A DNA stretch of 64,000 bases, taken from Streptomyces sp. Tue 6430. Its GTDB lineage: Bacteria; Actinomycetota; Actinomycetes; Streptomycetales; Streptomycetaceae. How positions within the stretch are numbered: the first letter of the stretch is position 1; every line of letters starts with the position of its first letter. Shown here in pieces: positions 9,931 through 17,863 of this stretch. The DNA lies in assembly GCA_021568835.1 (NCBI GenBank), contig JAKGSH010000006.1, positions 1 through 64,000 on the forward strand. Reading direction: 5' to 3'. The position numbers and the translations under genes were made by a program. The notes below the pieces were generated by a model that saw only the letters and a list, made by a program, of their open reading frames with translations, searched no databases and was not told where the DNA came from.

Positions 9931-10626
9931 ATGCGTGAACGAGTGGTGGCCGCGTGCGACGGGGCCTCGAAGGGCAACCCCGGTCCGGCGGCTTGGGCCT
10001 GGGTGATGTCCGACGGATCCGGGGCCCCGGCCCGCTGGGAGGCGGGCCCGCTCGGCAAGGCCACCAACAACGTCGCCGAACTCACCGCCCTGGAGCGCCT
10101 GCTGGCGGCGGTCGACCCCGACGTACCGCTGGAGATCCGCATGGACTCGCAGTACGCCATGAAGGCCGTCACCACGTGGCTGCCCGGCTGGAAGCGCAAC
10201 GGCTGGAAGACCGCCGCGGGCAAGCCGGTCGCCAACCAGGACCTGGTCGTGCGCATCGACGAACTGCTCGACGGCCGCACGGTCGACTTCCGCTACGTGC
10301 CCGCCCACCAGGTGGACGGCGACAAGCTGAACGACTTCGCGGACCGGGCCGCCAGCCGGGCGGCGGTCGTCCAGGAGCCGGCGGGCAGCGCCCTCGGTTC
10401 GCCCGAACCGCCCCCCGCCCCCGACGTCCCCGCGAAGTCCGGCGCACGCCGCAAGGCCGCCGGGGGCACGTCGCCCCGGCGGCCCGGCGGTTCGTCCGCC
10501 CGCACGATCAAAGCCAAGTTCCCCGGCCGCTGCATGTGCGGGCGGCCCTACACGGCGGGGGAACCGATCGCCAAGAACGACCAGGGCTGGGGTCACCCGG
10601 ACTGCCGCACGGCGGCCGCCGGGTGA
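9931..10626 (+). CDS. rnhA: RNase HI with C-terminal cysteine/histidine extension
   Basis: Cleaves RNA in RNA-DNA hybrids. The RNase H fold spans residues 1-145. Acidic catalytic residues are in CDGASKGNPGPA, NNVAELTALERL, RMDSQYAMKAV and LNDFADRAA; the basic handle region (GWKRNGWKTAAGKPV) and AHQVDGDKLND follow the bacterial type. A Pro/Ala linker (150-190) leads to a C-terminal module with GRCMCGRPYTAGEP and GWGHPDC, which could bind zinc or nucleic acid. The ATG at 9931 is preferred: a CATGAT -10-like box 8 bases upstream suggests a leaderless mRNA. The in-frame ATG at 9919 is possible. Confidence 0.88.
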   Translation: MRERVVAACDGASKGNPGPAAWAWVMSDGSGAPARWEAGPLGKATNNVAELTALERLLAAVDPDVPLEIRMDSQYAMKAVTTWLPGWKRNGWKTAAGKPVANQDLVVRIDELLDGRTVDFRYVPAHQVDGDKLNDFADRAASRAAVVQEPAGSALGSPEPPPAPDVPAKSGARRKAAGGTSPRRPGGSSARTIKAKFPGRCMCGRPYTAGEPIAKNDQGWGHPDCRTAAAG

Positions 10627-10641
10627 CCGTGGCGGTGCCGG

Positions 10642-11094
10642 TCAGAGGACCGCGCCGCGCCATCCGCCGGTCTCGTGACCGCGCTCCTCGATGAACTCCT
10701 TGAAGCGCTTGAGATCACCCTTGGTCTGCCGCTTCACGAAGCCGAGCTTGTCGCCGACGGTCTCGGCGAGACCCTCGGGTTCGAAGTCCAGTTGCAGCAT
10801 GACCTTCGTGCGGACGTCGTCCAGGCGGTGGAAGGTCACCACGCCGGCCTGCCGGGCCTGTCCGGCCACCGTCGTCCAGGCGACCCGCTCGTCCGGGATC
10901 TGCTCGGTGATCTCGGCGTCGAACTCACGGTGCACGCCGTTCACGTCCGTGACCCAGTGGGTGAGGGTGGCGGTGCGCTGTTCGACGCGCTCCACCCCGC
11001 CCATGAACTCGGGGAACGTCTCGAACTGCGTCCACTGGTTGTAGGCCGTGTGCACCGGGACACTGACCTCGATGGACTCCTCGACCTGCGTCAC
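10642..11094 (-). CDS. SRPBCC family protein (polyketide cyclase/dehydrase-like)
   Basis: 150 residues, starting at GTG 11094 behind GGAGGAG. The START/Bet v 1-like fold is indicated by VEESIEVSVPVHTAYNQW at the N-terminus, the WTTVAGQARQAGVVTF strand and the long C-terminal helix (KGDLKRFKEFIEERG). This soluble subtype is widespread in Streptomyces and is often induced by osmotic or other stress; the ligand is unknown. It converges on the RNase H gene with 15 bases between stops. Upstream lies a candidate stress-sigma promoter at 11136-11160. Confidence 0.85.
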   Translation of the reverse strand: MTQVEESIEVSVPVHTAYNQWTQFETFPEFMGGVERVEQRTATLTHWVTDVNGVHREFDAEITEQIPDERVAWTTVAGQARQAGVVTFHRLDDVRTKVMLQLDFEPEGLAETVGDKLGFVKRQTKGDLKRFKEFIEERGHETGGWRGAVL

Positions 11095-11135
11095 GGTCGT
11101 CTCCTCCTCGCTCTCGTCGGGTACGTGGCGCTCGG

Positions 11136-11160
11136 GTACCCGTGGCCCCGGGGGCCAATC
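11136..11160 (-). promoter_or_regulatory. Candidate SigB-type promoter
   Basis: On the minus strand GATT, 15 bases, GGGTAC matches the published Streptomyces SigB consensus GNNT-N14-16-GGGTAY. Its -10 is 41 bases before the SRPBCC start. The motif is short and chance matches are expected in a window this size. Confidence 0.4.
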
Positions 11161-11356
11161 CGGCCGCGGCCGGGCGGAGTCGAAGGCGTGGCGCGGGTGC
11201 GGCCGAGCGGGTCCGCCGCGCGCGACCGCCCCGTCGGCGGTGCGGCCCACGCGGGGAAAGTGACGGAATCACGCGGCGGACCCCGCCGTGACCGACCGCG
11301 TCTGCTGCTACCTTGCGTAGCGAATCGATCGCTTTTCGTCACCTCCGGGAGTGTGC

Positions 11357-12594
11357 GTGAAGGTCGCCTGCGTCGGCGGCGGGCCCGCCGGCCTGTACCT
11401 CTCCATCCTGCTCAAGCGGCAGGACCCGTCCCACGACATCACCGTCCACGAACGCGACCCGGAGGGCTCGACCTACGGCTGGGGCGTCACCTACTGGCGA
11501 GGACTCCTCGACCAACTCCACGCCCGCGACCCCGAGTCGGCACGCGCCGTCGAGGAGAACTCCGTCCGCTGGAACCAGGGCGTCGCCCACGTACGGCACC
11601 TGGTGACCCGTCAGCCCGGCGACGAGGGCCACGGCATCGGCCGCCACAAGCTCCTGGAGATCCTCGCCGCCCGCGCCCGCGCACTCGGCGTACGCCTGGA
11701 GTTCGAGCGCGAGATCACCCCCGACACCCTGCCCGAGGCGGATCTGGTCGTCGCGGCCGACGGCGTGCACAGCGCCCTGCGCACCCGTCACGCCCAGCAC
11801 TTCGGCGCCCGGCTGACGCCCGGCCGCAACCCCTACGTCTGGCTCGGCACCACCAAGGTCTTCGACTCCTTCACCTTCGCCTTCGTGGAGACCGGCCACG
11901 GCTGGATCTGGTGCTACGGCTATCCGTTCAGCTCCGCACGCAGCACCTGCGTCATCGAGTGCTCCCCCGGGACCTGGACCGGCCTCGGCCTCGACCGCGC
12001 GCGGGACGCCGACGGAACGGCACGGCTGGAGAAGCTGTTCGCGCACGTCCTCGACGGCCACCCCTGATCGGCCGCGCCCACGGCGACGGAGGCGCCGCCT
12101 GGCTGACCTTCCGCACCCTGACCAACCGCACCTGGCACCGGGGCAACGTCGTCCTGCTCGGCGACGCCGCCCACACCACCCACTACTCCATCGGCGCCGG
12201 CACCACCCTCGCCCTGGAGGACGCCTTCGCACTCGCCGACGCCCTGCGGGACGGCCCCGGCGTCCCCCAGGCACTCGCCCGCTACGAGCGCGACCGCACC
12301 GCGGCCCTGCTGACCCCGCAGAGCGCCGCCCGGCACAGCGCCCAGTGGTACGAGAACCTCGACCGCTACATCGACCTGCCCCCGGAGCGGATGTTCGCCC
12401 TGCTCGGGCAGCGCCACTCGCCCCTGCTGCCCTATGTGCCGCCCCAGTTGTACTACCGGCTCGACCGGGCCGCCGGACAGCTCGAAGCCCTGCGCCGCCT
12501 CAAGCGCTGGCTCGGCCCCCGGCTCGCCAGGACCGCGCAGAGCAGGACCCCGGCCGCCCGCGAGCAGCCCCGCCCGCAGCCGAACCGCAGGTGA
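11357..12594 (+). CDS. FAD-dependent monooxygenase (frame broken once)
   Basis: Flavin hydroxylase of the aromatic-ring monooxygenase superfamily, about 412 residues. The FAD Rossmann motif is at the N-terminus (VACVGGGPAGLYLSILL), the middle motif DLVVAADGVHSALR follows, and the ribityl-binding VVLLGDAAHTTHYSIGAG lies in the second half. YGWGVTYW after strand 2 recalls the salicylyl-CoA and aminobenzoyl-CoA monooxygenases. The frame breaks at the C run 12061-12064; one C restores it. GTG 11357 is spaced from GGGAG; GTG 11351 is also in frame. The substrate is unknown and no aromatic pathway genes are adjacent. Confidence 0.87.
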
Positions 12595-12681
12595 CCGGGC
12601 GGATCGGGGAGCCGACCGGCCGGACCGGGGAGCGGACCGGCCGGTTCCGCACCCGGCCGTCACGGATGACAGACTGCCCCC

Positions 12682-13665
12682 ATGGACGAGCGCGAATTCG
12701 GCAGGTCTGGTCAGCACGCATCCGTCATCGGTCTCGGCACCTGGCAACTGGGAGCCGACTGGGGTGACGTCGACGACAAGGAGGCCCTGACGGTACTGGA
12801 GGCGGCCGCCGAGTCGGGCGTCACCTTCTTCGACACCGCCGACGTGTACGGCGACGGCCGCAGCGAGCAGACCATCGCCGCCTTCCTGAGCGGACGGCCC
12901 GACCTGCACGTGCTGGTCGCCACCAAGATGGGCCGCCGCGTCGACCAGATCCCCGAGAACTACGTCCTCGACAACTTCCGCGCCTGGAACGACCGCTCCC
13001 GCCGCAACCTCGGCGTGGACCGCATCGACCTGGTGCAGCTGCACTGCCCGCCGACCCCCGTCTACTCCACGGACGAGGTCTTCGACGCCCTCGACACCCT
13101 GGTGGAGGAGGAGCGCATCGCCCACTACGGCGTCAGCGTGGAGACCTGCGCCGAGGCCCTCACGGCGATCGCCCGGCCCGGCGTGGCCAGCGTGCAGATC
13201 ATCCTCAACCCGTTCCGCACGAAGCCGCTGCGCGAGGTGCTGCCCGCCGCCCGCGAAGCCGGCGTCGGCATCATCGCGCGCGTGCCGCTCGCCTCCGGCC
13301 TGCTGTCCGGCAAGTACACCAAGGACACCGTCTTCCCGGCGAACGACCACCGCACCTACAACCGGCACGGCGAGTCCTTCGACCAGGGCGAGACCTTCTC
13401 CGGCGTCGACTACGCCACCGGCGTCGAGGCCGCCGCCGAGTTCGCCGCCCTCGCCCCAGAGGGGTACACCCCGGCCCAGCTCGCACTGCGCTGGATCGTC
13501 CGGCAGCCCGGCGTGACCACGGTGATCCCGGGCGCCCGTTCCCCCGAACAGGCCCGCGCCAACGCGGCCGCCGCCCGCCTGCCCGAGCTGTCCGGGGAGA
13601 CCCTGGCGGCCATCGGGGACCTGTACGAGCGGCGGATCAAGGACCAGGTCGAGAGCCGCTGGTAG
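12682..13665 (+). CDS. Aldo/keto reductase
   Basis: NADPH-dependent oxidoreductase with a (beta/alpha)8 fold, 327 residues. The catalytic tetrad is complete: Asp51 and Tyr56 (FFDTADVYGDG), Lys82 (VATKMGRR) and His121 (LVQLHC). The cofactor site near the C-terminus reads VIPGARSPEQARANAAA. A CAGACT box ends seven bases before ATG 12682 and there is no ribosome site, consistent with a leaderless transcript. The broad substrate range of the family prevents a precise call. It is preceded by short GACCGGCCGG direct repeats at 12613-12645. Confidence 0.92.
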   Translation: MDEREFGRSGQHASVIGLGTWQLGADWGDVDDKEALTVLEAAAESGVTFFDTADVYGDGRSEQTIAAFLSGRPDLHVLVATKMGRRVDQIPENYVLDNFRAWNDRSRRNLGVDRIDLVQLHCPPTPVYSTDEVFDALDTLVEEERIAHYGVSVETCAEALTAIARPGVASVQIILNPFRTKPLREVLPAAREAGVGIIARVPLASGLLSGKYTKDTVFPANDHRTYNRHGESFDQGETFSGVDYATGVEAAAEFAALAPEGYTPAQLALRWIVRQPGVTTVIPGARSPEQARANAAAARLPELSGETLAAIGDLYERRIKDQVESRW

Positions 13666-13746
13666 TCCGGACCGCGATCGGGCGGAGGAAAACGCCGATC
13701 AGCGGGTACTCGCCGGGAGAACATTCACTCGAACCGGGGAGGACAC

Positions 13747-14241
13747 GTGGGCACCGCAGTGGGGGACGAGCGTCGCAGAGGCCGTGACGAGACCGAGGAG
13801 GAGAGGGCCGACCGGAAGTGGGGCGAGCTGATCCAGGAGGTCCGCGTCGCCCAGACGGGCGTGCAGATCCTCTTCGGTTTCCTGCTCACGGTCGTCTTCA
13901 CCCCGCGCTACGCGACCCTCGGGGACACCGAGCACGCGATCTACATCGTCACGGTCGTCCTGGGCGCCTGCGCGACGGGCGCCCTGATAGGCCCGGTCTC
14001 CCTGCACCGCCTCGTCTCCGGGCGGCGGGTGAAACCCGAGGCGGTCACCTGGGCCTCGCGGATGACCTTCACCGGCCTGGTGCTGCTGCTGGCCACGATG
14101 ACCTCCGCCCTGCTGCTGATCCTGCGGGTGGCGACCCACGACGGCTACGTGCCCTACCTGGTCACCGCGGTGGTCGCCTGGTACCTGCTGTTCTGGTTCG
14201 GCATCCCGATGTGGACCCGGCACCGCTACACCTCCCGCTGA
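13747..14241 (+). CDS. DUF6328 family membrane protein
   Basis: 164 residues from GTG 13747 behind GGGGAGGACAC. The acidic/basic N-terminus (DETEEERADRKWGELIQEVR) is followed by VAQTGVQILFGFLLTVVFTPRF-like sequence and four membrane spans, ending in RHRYTSR. The family is common in Streptomyces; it is sometimes labelled sodium:proton antiporter in databases, without evidence I know of. Single gene ended by a strong palindrome shared with the convergent LLM gene. Confidence 0.78.
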   Translation: MGTAVGDERRRGRDETEEERADRKWGELIQEVRVAQTGVQILFGFLLTVVFTPRYATLGDTEHAIYIVTVVLGACATGALIGPVSLHRLVSGRRVKPEAVTWASRMTFTGLVLLLATMTSALLLILRVATHDGYVPYLVTAVVAWYLLFWFGIPMWTRHRYTSR

Positions 14242-14261
14242 GGGGCCTGCCGGACGGCGGC

Positions 14262-14297
14262 GGCACGGGCGGCGGCCGTACGGCCGCCGCCCGTGCC
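14262..14297. terminator. Perfect 36-bp palindrome, bidirectional terminator
   Basis: GGCACGGGCGGCGGCCG, TA, then the exact reverse complement. It lies between two convergent genes with stops at 14241 and 14362, so it should end both transcripts. Confidence 0.75.
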
Positions 14298-14361
14298 CGT
14301 CACACCGGTGGGGAGCCGCGCCGACGGGCGCGGGACGGCGGGTGGCGCGGGGCGCACGGGG

Positions 14362-15333
14362 TCAGGCGAACGCCTCGCGCAGCGCCGGCAGCAGCGTCTT
14401 CTCCGACCAGTCCAGGTACGCCGGCTGCGCGTCGCCCCCGATCTGCACCAGGGCGACCTCGGTGAACCCGGCCTCCGCGTAGGGGCGGACCGCCTCGACG
14501 AAGGCGTCCGGGTCGTCGCCGCAGGGGATCGACGCGGCCACGTCGTCCGGGGTGACGAACTGGGTCGCCGCCTCGAAGGAGTCCGGGTGCGGCAGCTCGG
14601 AGTTCACCTTCCAGCCGCTGCCGAACCAGCGGAACTGGGCGTGCGCCCGCTGCACCGCCGCGTCCCGGTCGGGGTCGTAGGAGACCGGCAGTTGGCCCAC
14701 GCGCGGCTTGCCCGCACCGCCGTGCCGGTCGAAGGCCTCCAGCAGCCCCGGCTTCGGCTCGGTGGCGATCACCAGGTCGGCGAGACGGCCCGCGAGCGCG
14801 CACGACTGCTCCCCGGAGACCGCGATGCCGATCTCCGGCGCCCGGTCGGGCAGGTCCCACAGGCGGGCCGAGTCGACGTCGAAGTGGGTGCCGTGACGCG
14901 TCACGTGGCCGCCCTCGAAGAGCGCGCGGATGATCTCCACGGCCTCCTCGAGCATCTGGTGCCGCACGTTCACGGGCGGCCAGCCGCCGCCCACCACGTG
15001 CTCGTTGAGGTTCTCCCCGGAGCCCAGCCCCAGCCGGAAGCGGCCCTCGGACAGCAGCTGCATCGTGGCCGCCTTCTGCGCCACGATCGCCGGGTGGTAA
15101 CGGACCGTGGGGCAGGTCACGTAGGTCATCAGCGGGATGCGGGAGGTGGCCTGGGCGGCGGCGCCCAACACGCTCCACGCGTACGGCGAGTGCCCCTGCG
15201 ACCGCAGCCACGGGAAGTAGTGGTCCGAGGTCACCGAGAAGTCGAAGCCGGCCTCCTCGGCCCGCACCACATGGCCGACCAGTTCACGGGGGCCGGCCTG
15301 CTCGGTCATCATCGTGTATCCGATTCGCACCAT
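14362..15333 (-). CDS. LLM class F420-dependent oxidoreductase
   Basis: 323 residues. A luciferase-like (beta/alpha)8 fold related to F420-dependent glucose-6-phosphate dehydrogenase: MVRIGYTMMTEQAG start, FSVTSDHYFPWLRSQGH, MTYVTCPTVRYHPAIVAQKA, GRFRLGLGSGENLNEH, and IGIAVSGEQSCALAGRLAD (the subfamily labelled TIGR03557). Coenzyme F420 is typical of actinomycetes. The substrate is not known for this subfamily. Lone gene, divergent from the DUF4397 gene across a 465-base gap. Confidence 0.9.
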   Translation of the reverse strand: MVRIGYTMMTEQAGPRELVGHVVRAEEAGFDFSVTSDHYFPWLRSQGHSPYAWSVLGAAAQATSRIPLMTYVTCPTVRYHPAIVAQKAATMQLLSEGRFRLGLGSGENLNEHVVGGGWPPVNVRHQMLEEAVEIIRALFEGGHVTRHGTHFDVDSARLWDLPDRAPEIGIAVSGEQSCALAGRLADLVIATEPKPGLLEAFDRHGGAGKPRVGQLPVSYDPDRDAAVQRAHAQFRWFGSGWKVNSELPHPDSFEAATQFVTPDDVAASIPCGDDPDAFVEAVRPYAEAGFTEVALVQIGGDAQPAYLDWSEKTLLPALREAFA

Positions 15334-15798
15334 GGGGGCCGGGTCCCCCGGCGGACGGGGGAGGAAACGGGACCAGGCCGGTCGGAAGCGGCAGGTCGGC
15401 GCGCCGTTCCCGGGCGGGACGTACGGGGGACGAGTGGCGGACCGTCACCCGGCATCCCATACTGAATCAGGTGTCACGAGGAGCAGATCCGCTTCTCGAA
15501 TACCGCTCTCGTCGCCTCCCGGCGGCGGAGACCGAAGTGCCGGGCCCTGTTCAGAGGCCCCCTGTGGGATCGGCCCGTCGGCGACCGGCAGCACACGTGA
15601 CATCGACCGTGACACCACCTCCGGCAGCACACGTCACACCGACCCCGCCGGCATGCGACGGCACGCCGGCCGTCGGCCGCCGGTGAGAGGCCGGCCTGGC
15701 CCCCACCGGGGAAACCGTCGCGTGGTGCATCAGAGAAGCCGCTCATCCGGAAGCCGGGCCCCACACATGACCGCTGTTCCCCCACGAAGGGAGTTCCG
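15334..15798. other. Divergent intergenic region with a direct repeat
   Basis: No convincing gene. CCGGCAGCACACGT occurs at 15585-15598 and again at 15621-15634, 36 bases apart on the same face of the helix within error, each followed by GACACC/CACACC-like sequence. It could be a regulator site serving the DUF4397-sortase operon; this is inference. Confidence 0.45.
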
Positions 15799-16641
15799 AT
15801 GACGAACTCGCGCAGCAGGAAGATCGCCGCCGCCACCGCCAGTGCCTGCGTACTGTCCCTCGCCGTGGCCGTCCCCGCCTCCGCGGAAGGCACGGCGCAG
15901 GAGAACGGAAAGGCGTCCGTGTCCGTCTTCCACGGCGTTCCGGGCCTCACCGTCGACGTGTACGCCAACGGGAACGAACTGCTTCCCGACTTCAAGCCCG
16001 GCACCCTGACCGAGCCTCAGTCCCTGGACCCGGGCACCTACGACATCAAGGTCTTCCCGGACGGCAAGGGCCCCGACGGTGATCCCGCCATCCAGAAGAG
16101 CGTCGACGTCCCGGCCGGGGCGAACGCCACGCTCGCGGCCCACCTCGACGCCCAGGGCAACCCCACGCTCACCGCGTTCGTCAACGACACCTCCAAGGTC
16201 CCGGCCGGCCAGTCGCGGCTGACCGTCCGCCACGTGGCCGCCGCACCCGCCGTGGACGTCCGCGCGGGCGGCGAGCCCGTCATCGAGGGCCTGACCAACC
16301 CGAACGAGAAGTCGCTCGAGGTGCCCGCCGGCACGGTGAACGCCGACGTCGTCCTGGCCGGAACCGACACCGTGGTCATCGGCCCCGCGGACCTCGACCT
16401 CGCCGAGGGCTCCCACACGGTCGTCTACGCCTGGGGGAGCGCCGAGGACAAGAACCTCGCGCTGAAGACACAGACGATCAGCGGCATGGACTCCGCGCCG
16501 AACGGTGTGGACGCCGGTGAGAGCGGCGCGATGGCCGCCGACAACCAGTCCGCCACCGCCTGGCTCGTCTGGGGCACCACGGCTGCCGTCGCGGTCGCCG
16601 GCCTGCTGGCCGCCCGCCGCCGGTACACCCGGAGCGACTGA
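15799..16641 (+). CDS. Secreted, membrane-anchored DUF4397 protein
   Basis: 280 residues. A Sec signal peptide (about 1-29, ending VPASAEG) is followed by two DUF4397 beta-sandwich repeats (ASVSVFHGVPGLTVDVYANG near 40; RLTVRHVAAAPAVDVRAGG near 140). A Ser/Ala-rich stalk leads to a C-terminal span (TAWLVWGTTAAVAVAGLLAA) and positive tail (RRRYTRSD). I see no LPXTG-type motif before the span, so it looks membrane-anchored rather than sortase-linked. The class F sortase gene starts five bases after its stop, so the pair is one operon. ATG 15799 follows GAAGGGAG. Confidence 0.87.
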   Translation: MTNSRSRKIAAATASACVLSLAVAVPASAEGTAQENGKASVSVFHGVPGLTVDVYANGNELLPDFKPGTLTEPQSLDPGTYDIKVFPDGKGPDGDPAIQKSVDVPAGANATLAAHLDAQGNPTLTAFVNDTSKVPAGQSRLTVRHVAAAPAVDVRAGGEPVIEGLTNPNEKSLEVPAGTVNADVVLAGTDTVVIGPADLDLAEGSHTVVYAWGSAEDKNLALKTQTISGMDSAPNGVDAGESGAMAADNQSATAWLVWGTTAAVAVAGLLAARRRYTRSD

Positions 16642-16646
16642 CGGCC

Positions 16647-17327
16647 GTGCGTTCCTCCACCAGGGGCGGGCGGCCCTCCGCGGCGGCCGTCGGGGCCGCC
16701 GCGGTCGTCGCCGCCGTCCTGGCGGCGCTGCTGGCCTGGTCGCTGTGGCCGTCCCAAACCCCGGTGCCGTCGGACTTCGGCGACCGGCCGCGGGCTTCCG
16801 GGCCCGCGGCCGTCGCCTCGTCCAGGGTTCACGACCCCGGGCCGGGCGAGGCGGGGGACGCGTCCGGCCCGGTGTCCGAGCCGATGGCGCTGCGCGTCCC
16901 ACGGGTCTCCCTGGACGCCCGGGTCCAGGGCGTCGGCGTCGAGGACGACGGCACGGTGGAGATCCCCGACGACGCCGGGCAGGCCGGCTGGTACCGCTAC
17001 GGTCCCGCGCCGGGCGCCTCCGCCGGCTCCGCCGTCCTCGTCGGCCATGTGGACGACCGCACCGGGGACCTGGGCGCTTTCGCCAAGCTGTACCGGGTCC
17101 GCAAGGGCGACGAGGTGACCGTGGCCCGCGAGGACGCGCCCCCCGTACGGTACGAAGTGACGGCCCGAGAGGTGGTCGACAAGGGCAGGCTCCCCGACGA
17201 GGTGTTCCGGCGCCACGGACAACCGGTCCTGACCCTGGTCACCTGCGCGCCCCCGTACGACCGCGAACGCGGCGGCTACCAGCGGAACCTGCTGGTGTAC
17301 GCCGTCCCCGCCCAGGAGAGCGGCTAG
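16647..17327 (+). CDS. Class F sortase
   Basis: Membrane-anchored transpeptidase, 226 residues. One N-terminal span (AAVVAAVLAALLAWSLW) precedes a Pro/Ala-rich linker and the sortase barrel from about residue 80 (RVPRVSLDARVQGVGVED). The catalytic His134 is in LVGHVDDRTGDLGAF, Cys200 in LTLVTCAPPYDR, and Arg residues follow in the next loop. Class F sortases are typical of actinobacteria and their substrates are mostly undefined. It starts at GTG 16647 in an operon with the DUF4397 protein, which lacks an obvious sorting signal. Confidence 0.9.
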   Translation: MRSSTRGGRPSAAAVGAAAVVAAVLAALLAWSLWPSQTPVPSDFGDRPRASGPAAVASSRVHDPGPGEAGDASGPVSEPMALRVPRVSLDARVQGVGVEDDGTVEIPDDAGQAGWYRYGPAPGASAGSAVLVGHVDDRTGDLGAFAKLYRVRKGDEVTVAREDAPPVRYEVTAREVVDKGRLPDEVFRRHGQPVLTLVTCAPPYDRERGGYQRNLLVYAVPAQESG

Positions 17328-17406
17328 TCCTGTGACCGGCGACGTTCACCGGGTTGCTCGTTGTGTCGGTGGGAAGTGACGACTTCCGACCAGCAGGGGA
17401 GGCGGC

Positions 17407-17451
17407 ATGGCAGCACCGGTCAAGGTCCGGAGGCTGAGTGAGCTCAGGTGA
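17407..17451 (+). pseudogene. Possible N-terminal remnant of an IS630-family transposase
   Basis: MAAPVKVRRLSELR then stop, behind AGGGGAGGCGGC. From memory, Streptomyces IS630-type transposases begin with a very similar MAxPVRVRRLTDQE segment. The rest of the gene is missing; sequence changes character right after 17440. The identification rests on about 11 residues. Confidence 0.35.
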
Positions 17452-17740
17452 ACGAGTCCCACGTCCAGTGGCTGTGAACGATCGGTGAGCGCTCGGTCTC
17501 GGCGCCGGTGCTCCAGTCGTGCCCGATGCCGGCGGCGGGCACGAGGAGTCGTCGTCCGGTGCGGGCATGGACCCCGGCCGGTGTCCCCCGCCGCTTCCCG
17601 GTCAGCTCCCGGTCCACGTCGTCGAGGAGCAGAACCGCTCCAGCTCCGGACGGGTCTGCTCCTCCACGAACCGTTTCCGTCCTGCGGCCTGCTCATCAGC
17701 CAGGGAACCCACCAGCACGCGGCGGACGGCAGCCCCACGC
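17444..17740 (-). pseudogene. Truncated unidentified reading frame
   Basis: The minus-strand sequence reads VRRVLVGSLADEQAAGRKRF near 17700-17650, then, after adding one G near 17640, LLLDDVDRELTGKRRG and GIGHDWSTGAETERSPIVHS, ending WTWDSFT stop at 17444. The composition looks protein-like, but there is no good start and I recognise no family. It is probably the 3' part of a gene cut by the adjacent mobile element. Confidence 0.3.
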
Positions 17741-17863
17741 CACACCGCTCATGCGAGCTTTCCCCGAACCCCGGCAGCGGAGTGGATCACTGTGCTGGGC
17801 GTACGAAGCGTTCTTTGACGCCAACGGCTTTTCCCTTGTCCCCCGAGGCCGGAGGATACGGGT

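Larger units (their letters stand above)
17328..17863. other. Interval without an intact gene, holding mobile-element debris
   Basis: Contains a probable transposase start remnant and a truncated reading frame on the opposite strand, listed separately. The last 120 bases lead into the serine hydrolase, with GGAGG at 17852-17856. Scar-like organisation suggests past insertion and deletion here. Confidence 0.5.

Noticed and set aside
13684..13709. GGGTAC before the DUF6328 gene as a SigB promoter
   Set aside because: No GNNT at 14-16 bases upstream, so it does not fit the consensus.
15471..15686. A 71-codon plus-strand frame in the LLM/DUF4397 gap
   Set aside because: Pro/Thr/Arg-rich with no ribosome site or family feature; its repeats are better read as possible regulator sites.
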